From: Tsukamurella tyrosinosolvens
GTDB lineage: Bacteria; Actinomycetota; Actinomycetes; Mycobacteriales; Mycobacteriaceae
NCBI RefSeq assembly: GCF_900104775.1
Contig: NZ_FNSA01000003.1
Span: 4,712,001 to 4,776,000 of the forward strand
Direction: 5' to 3'
Length of the DNA stretch: 64,000 bases
The notes below the pieces were generated by a model. The model was not told where the DNA came from. It searched no databases and worked only from the letters and a program-made list of their open reading frames with translations. The first letter of the stretch is position 1. The number at the start of each line of letters is the position of its first letter. This document shows, in pieces, positions 60,605 through 64,000 of this stretch. The translations under genes and the position numbers were made by a program.

Positions 60605-60648
60605 GTCCGGTCATTCGTTCTCACGATCGCCCAGACGAATGACCGGAC
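60605..60648. terminator. bidirectional hairpin between convergent crp and prpF-like genes
   Basis: Perfect 14-base arms GTCCGGTCATTCGT/ACGAATGACCGGAC surround a 16-base loop. The position in the 102-base gap between two convergent stops suits a two-way terminator; no T-run follows. Confidence 0.8.
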
Positions 60649-60679
60649 GTTGTCGTCCGTGGGGCCGGTGACCGCGGGA

Positions 60680-61813
60680 TCACGCTTCGGGAACGGCGAC
60701 CTGACCGCGCATGAGGGGCCGGGCCGTCCGCAGGAGCGAGGCGCTGTCGGCGTGCGGTCCATCGGGCCGTAGGGCCACCACCGCCCGGGCCGTGACCACG
60801 CCCGACGGGGTGGCGATGCGCAGCACGTCCCCCTCGGCGCTCGACGCCGCCTCCGCAACCACGGAGCCCGCCAGCCGTGCCGCAACGGCGACCGCCAGTG
60901 CCGCGGTGCCGGGGATGGCCCGATGCGTCTGCCCCATCGAGATCACGCGCACCACCACGTCCGCCGCGTCCGCCGGCAGCTCCGCCTCGTCGATCGTGCG
61001 CGCCGCCCGCGGCCCGGCCACGACGGCGATCTTGGGCACCGCGAGCGGCGCCTCCTCGGGGCGGTCCGCCAGGCCCATCGCGACGGCCCCGGCGCGGCGC
61101 AACCCGTCCAGTAGAGACTGAACTCTCGGGTCGGCGTCGAGCTCGTCGGGGCTCTCGGTGGCGCTCATGCCCAGGTCGCCGGCCGCGACGAGGACCATCG
61201 GCGTCGCGGCGTCGACGAGCGATGCCGCGTAGTCGCGGCCGTCATGGCGCAGCGTCGTCCGCGCGGCGCCGGCGGGCAACAGGGCCCCGGTCCGGGCGCC
61301 ACCGGGCTCGAGGTACTCGAGTTCGATCGGTGCACCGGTCCCGGCGACGCCGGGGATGGCGAGCCCGCCCTCGGTCGAGGCGACCCCGCCCTCCACGATC
61401 AGTCGCACGCGGATCGGCTTGTCGGTGTTGGTGTTGTGCACGACGACGGTGCGGTCACCGTCGTCGAGCGCGATCAGTCCGGCACCGAGCGCGAACGGGA
61501 CCACGGCCGCGGAGAGGTTCCCGCAGTTGCCGGAGTAGTCGATCACCGGCTCGCGGATCGCGGCCTGCCCGAAGGTGTACTCCAGGTCGACGCCGGGCCG
61601 GGCCGACGCTCGCACGACGACGATCTTCGACAGCGACGACAGCCCGCCACCCATGCCGTCGAGCTGACGCCCGAACTCGTCGGGCGAACCGAGCGCGCGC
61701 AGGAACAGCCCGTCGCGCTCGGGCCCTTCCGGCGGCAGGTCGCTCTCCCGGAAGAACAGCCCCTTGCTGGTGCCTCCCCGCATGAAGGTCGCGTCGACCC
61801 ACCGCAGCGCCAC
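60680..61813 (-). CDS. PrpF-family isomerase
   Basis: The protein has 377 residues with two diaminopimelate-epimerase-like halves. VDATFMRGGTSKGLFFRESDLP is the PrpF N-terminus, YSGNCGNLSAAVVPFALGAG contains the active-site cysteine region, and VRVISMGQTHRAIPGTAALA is the second half motif. PrpF isomerises 2-methylaconitate in the methylcitrate cycle or related tricarboxylates. No prpD/acnD genes are adjacent, so the substrate may differ. It starts 11 bases after the MBL gene on the same strand and is an addition relative to M. tuberculosis. Confidence 0.85.
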   Translation of the reverse strand: MALRWVDATFMRGGTSKGLFFRESDLPPEGPERDGLFLRALGSPDEFGRQLDGMGGGLSSLSKIVVVRASARPGVDLEYTFGQAAIREPVIDYSGNCGNLSAAVVPFALGAGLIALDDGDRTVVVHNTNTDKPIRVRLIVEGGVASTEGGLAIPGVAGTGAPIELEYLEPGGARTGALLPAGAARTTLRHDGRDYAASLVDAATPMVLVAAGDLGMSATESPDELDADPRVQSLLDGLRRAGAVAMGLADRPEEAPLAVPKIAVVAGPRAARTIDEAELPADAADVVVRVISMGQTHRAIPGTAALAVAVAARLAGSVVAEAASSAEGDVLRIATPSGVVTARAVVALRPDGPHADSASLLRTARPLMRGQVAVPEA

Positions 61814-61824
61814 GCCGGCCCTCG

Positions 61825-62643
61825 TCAGCCGTGCTCAGCGAGGTACTGCAGCTGGACCTTGACGGACTGGCGCGCCGCGGGCCAGGCCTTCTTGTCGACG
61901 TCGCGGTAGACGTGCTTGACGATCTTCATCGGCTTGGCGTCCGCCGCGCTGACGCCCAGTTCGTCCAGCGCGTCGCGGACCTGCTGCAGCCGGTCCTGAC
62001 GGTGCGCGGCGTACGCCGCGACGACCGGCCCGGCGTCGGGGAGGTCGGGGCCGTGGCCGGGCAGCAGCACGCGGCCGGCCGCGACGGCCGACAGCGCATC
62101 GAGCGAGCCGAGGTAGTCAGCGAGGGTGCCGTCGCTCGCGTCGAGCACGGTGGTGCCGCGGCCGAGGATGGTGTCGCCCGAGACCAGCGCGCCGGGCTCG
62201 TCCTCGGCACCGTCGACCAGGAAGCTCAGCGAGTCGGCGGTGTGGCCGGGGGTGTGCAGCACGGTGATCCGCAGGCCCGCGACCTCGATGACCTCGCCGC
62301 CGGCGAGCGGCGTCGCGGTGTTGATGCAGTACGTCGGGGAGAAGGCCCGGATGGGGCTGCGGGTGAGCTCCTCCCACCGCTTCAGGCCGCCGGTGTGGTC
62401 GGCGTGCCGGTGCGTCACCAGAGTCAGGGCGACGGTGCCCGCGGCCTTCGCGACGCGCTTGAGATGCTTCTTCTCGCCCTTGGGCCCGGGGTCGACGACC
62501 ACGGCCTCCTCGCGGCCCGGAGCGCGCAGGATCCAGGTGTTGGTGCCCTCGAGCGTCATCACCGACGGGTTGTCGCAGAGCAGCACCGCGGCGTAGGGCG
62601 TGACCTGCCGCAGCTTCCCCGGCGCCGGATGCTCGAGCGTCAT
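61825..62643 (-). CDS. metallo-beta-lactamase-fold hydrolase (Rv3677c-like)
   Basis: The protein has 272 residues. LTLVTHRHADHTGGLKRWEEL is the HxHxDH zinc motif, VLHTPGHTADSLSFLVDG a second histidine block, and VLLPGHGPDLPDAG the third. A C-terminal LACTB2-like winged region (VKHVYRDVDKKAWPAARQSV) is present. Members hydrolyse thioesters or nucleic acids; the substrate is unknown. ATG at 62643 overlaps the RidA stop by 4 bases. Confidence 0.85.
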   Translation of the reverse strand: MTLEHPAPGKLRQVTPYAAVLLCDNPSVMTLEGTNTWILRAPGREEAVVVDPGPKGEKKHLKRVAKAAGTVALTLVTHRHADHTGGLKRWEELTRSPIRAFSPTYCINTATPLAGGEVIEVAGLRITVLHTPGHTADSLSFLVDGAEDEPGALVSGDTILGRGTTVLDASDGTLADYLGSLDALSAVAAGRVLLPGHGPDLPDAGPVVAAYAAHRQDRLQQVRDALDELGVSAADAKPMKIVKHVYRDVDKKAWPAARQSVKVQLQYLAEHG

Positions 62644-63104
62644 ACCTGGACCGTGAGCTCGACCTCGACGGGCGCGCCGAGCGGCAGCTCCGCGACGCCG
62701 ACAGCCGACCGGACGTGCACGCCCGCGTCGCCGAAGACCTCGCCGAGCAGCAGCGACGCACCGTTGAGCACCTGCGCCTGGTTGGAGAAGCCGGGCGCCG
62801 AGGCCACGTAGCCGGTGACCTTGACGACGCGCTTGACCGAATCGATGCCGACGAGCGCGTGGATCGCCGCGAGCGCGTTCAGGGCGCACTGCCGGGCCGC
62901 GAACTGCGCATCGTCGAGGTGGACGATGCCCTCGCGGTTCTCGCTGACCTTGCCCTGCGCGACGAGCTCCCCGTCGCGCATCGGCAGCTGGCCGGACGTG
63001 TAGACGAAGTCGCCCACCTGCGTGGCCGGGACGTACGCGGCGAGCGGGGGCACGACCTCGGGGAGGACGATGCCCAGCTCGGCGAGGCGCTCGGAGGCGG
63101 TCAC
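62640..63104 (-). CDS. RidA/YjgF-family protein
   Basis: This trimeric enamine/imine deaminase-family protein has 154 residues with GDFVYTSGQLPMRDGELV and VKVTGYVASAPGFSNQAQVL. The usual arginine and the C-terminal acidic residue near APVEVELTVQV partly match. It preempts damage by reactive enamines. GTG at 63104 overlaps the stop of the small DUF4177 gene. Confidence 0.85.
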   Translation of the reverse strand: MTASERLAELGIVLPEVVPPLAAYVPATQVGDFVYTSGQLPMRDGELVAQGKVSENREGIVHLDDAQFAARQCALNALAAIHALVGIDSVKRVVKVTGYVASAPGFSNQAQVLNGASLLLGEVFGDAGVHVRSAVGVAELPLGAPVEVELTVQV

Positions 63105-63265
63105 GACGTCGGCCGCTTCATGTACGCGACGTGCTGCTCACCGGTCGGGCCGGGGAGCACGGTGACGAGCTCCCAGCCGTCGGACCCCCATGTGTCGAGG
63201 ATCTGCTTGGTCGCGTGCGTCAGCAGCGGAATGGTGGAGTACTCCCAGGTGGTCTTGTCGCTCAT
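63101..63265 (-). CDS. small DUF4177-family protein
   Basis: The protein has 54 residues: MSDKTTWEYSTIPLLTHAT, then LDTWGSDGWELVTVLPGPTG and a short basic end. The WExxxIP...GxxGWELV pattern identifies DUF4177. ATG at 63265; the TGA overlaps the RidA GTG by 4 bases, so it heads the leftward operon with RidA, MBL and PrpF. M. tuberculosis encodes a similar small protein (Rv3678A) here. Confidence 0.8.
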   Translation of the reverse strand: MSDKTTWEYSTIPLLTHATKQILDTWGSDGWELVTVLPGPTGEQHVAYMKRPTS

Positions 63266-63404
63266 GGCATCACCCTATCCACCGTGGGCCCGCCGCGACA
63301 GGCGCGTTCCCTACGGCGGCGCAGAACGTGTTCTCGGTCGCATTGGCGGGGAAGGTTCCCGTTAACGGCCCGGTCGTGTACGGGCGTATGGATATGCTCC
63401 GAAC

Positions 63405-64000
63405 GTGGTGGTGAGTGAGGCGGACCCCGGCGGGGTCGCGCGGGATGCGGCGACGACCTGGCCCGAGGGGCTCCGGGAGTCGCGGCTGCACTTCGTCTCG
63501 GGCAAGGGCGGCACCGGCAAGTCGACGGTGGCCGCGGCGCTCGCGCTGGCACTCGCCTCCGGCGGCAAGAAGGTGCTGCTCGTCGAGGTGGAGGGCCGCA
63601 GCGGCATCGCGCCGACGTTCGAGGTGGGCGAGCTGCCGCCGACCGAGACGAGGATCGCGACGGCCGACGGCGGCGGCGAGGTCCACGCGCTGCCGATGGA
63701 CGTGGAGGCGACGTTCCTCGACTACCTCAAGACCAACTACGGCATGGGCCTGGCGGCGCGGGCGCTCAAGTCGATCGGCGCGATCGAGTTCGCGACGACG
63801 CTGGCGCCCGGCCTCAAGGACATCCTGATCACCGGCAAGATCATGGAGTGCACGCAGCGCCGCGCGAGCGACGGCCGCTACACCTACGACGCCATCGTCG
63901 TGGACGCCCCGCCCACCGGCCGGATCGGGAAGTTCCTCGACGTCACGCGGGCGATGAAGGAGATCGCGAAGGCCGGGCCGATCGCCGGCCAGGCCGACCG
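63405..64000 (+). CDS. Get3/ArsA-like ATPase (Rv3679-like), 3' end outside window
   Basis: The visible 198 codons hold LHFVSGKGGTGKSTVAAALA (deviant Walker A with the signature lysine), KKVLLVEVEGRSG, and YDAIVVDAPPTGRIGKFLDV (switch II/Walker B). These anion-transporting ATPase-like proteins occur as a tandem pair in mycobacteria (Rv3679-Rv3680), where they influence export of lipids or hydroxylated compounds. Three successive GTG codons (63405, 63408, 63411) could start it. It diverges from the DUF4177 gene. Confidence 0.88.
   Translation, partial: MVVSEADPGGVARDAATTWPEGLRESRLHFVSGKGGTGKSTVAAALALALASGGKKVLLVEVEGRSGIAPTFEVGELPPTETRIATADGGGEVHALPMDVEATFLDYLKTNYGMGLAARALKSIGAIEFATTLAPGLKDILITGKIMECTQRRASDGRYTYDAIVVDAPPTGRIGKFLDVTRAMKEIAKAGPIAGQAD

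Overview
The window is high-GC actinobacterial DNA with two halves of different origin. The right half (about 35.4-64 kb) is mycolic-acid-actinomycete chromosome. Its gene order follows the Mycobacterium tuberculosis Rv3659c-Rv3679 segment: tadA, ssd, HAD hydrolase, a 450-base gap at the MTS2823/Ms1 RNA position, an Rv3662c-like gene, dppDCBA, acs, a holin-X membrane protein, ephE, marP, a CoA-type NUDIX enzyme, a thioredoxin-like protein, nth, an Rv3675-like gene, crp, an MBL-fold enzyme, RidA, a DUF4177 protein and a Get3/ArsA-like ATPase. Extra genes (an ABC exporter, mug, panE, an MFS carrier, nhaA, prpF) sit inside this framework. I infer a non-mycobacterial Mycobacteriales member such as Tsukamurella or Gordonia; the genus is a guess.

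The left half (1 to about 35.4 kb) is an accessory island of metal and sulfur stress modules with insertion sequences between them. (1) 0.5-8.6 kb is a Cd/Pb-type module: a CmtR-like ArsR repressor, a P-type ATPase, an extra lipoprotein signal peptidase and an MFS carrier. A second copy of the CmtR-type promoter/operator lies between a membrane esterase and a divergent operon of methyltransferase, adenylate cyclase fused to a YHS domain, and CadD. (2) 8.6-13.8 kb is a reactive-sulfur module: a CstR-like repressor and DUF302, divergent from an MmpL transporter, a DUF2892 protein, a DsbA-like thiol oxidoreductase and a sulfide:quinone oxidoreductase-like flavoprotein, with two identical CCCCCTGGGGGG boxes between. 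(3) 13.9-16.3 kb holds an IS110-type transposase and a decayed ISL3 element with a perfect 8-bp target duplication. (4) 16.6-18.0 kb is a CcdA/TlpA pair. (5) 18.5-26.8 kb is a copper/mercury module: a MerR-type regulator with a CueR-like operator, a proline/alanine-rich exported protein, CopA, a TauE-like membrane protein fused to a cupredoxin, CopZ, MerA, and a multicopper oxidase behind a CsoR-type operator.

(6) 27.0-32.2 kb is a lipoprotein alkaline phosphatase gene split by a 3713-bp ISL3-based composite element. The 8-bp duplication AGTAACGA flanks the element, and removing it restores the reading frame exactly. The element carries an AraC/GlxA-type regulator and a small monooxygenase-like protein. 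(7) 32.3-35.3 kb holds an XRE-ImmA/IrrE protein and unrecognised plasmid- or phage-like genes. The island ends inside tadA, whose 3' end is lost, so the island has displaced part of the tad pilus locus.

The strongest leads for something little described are the metal-operator-linked operon of methyltransferase, cyclase-YHS fusion and CadD, and the CstR-type operon that includes an MmpL transporter. The split phosphatase is the clearest structural finding.
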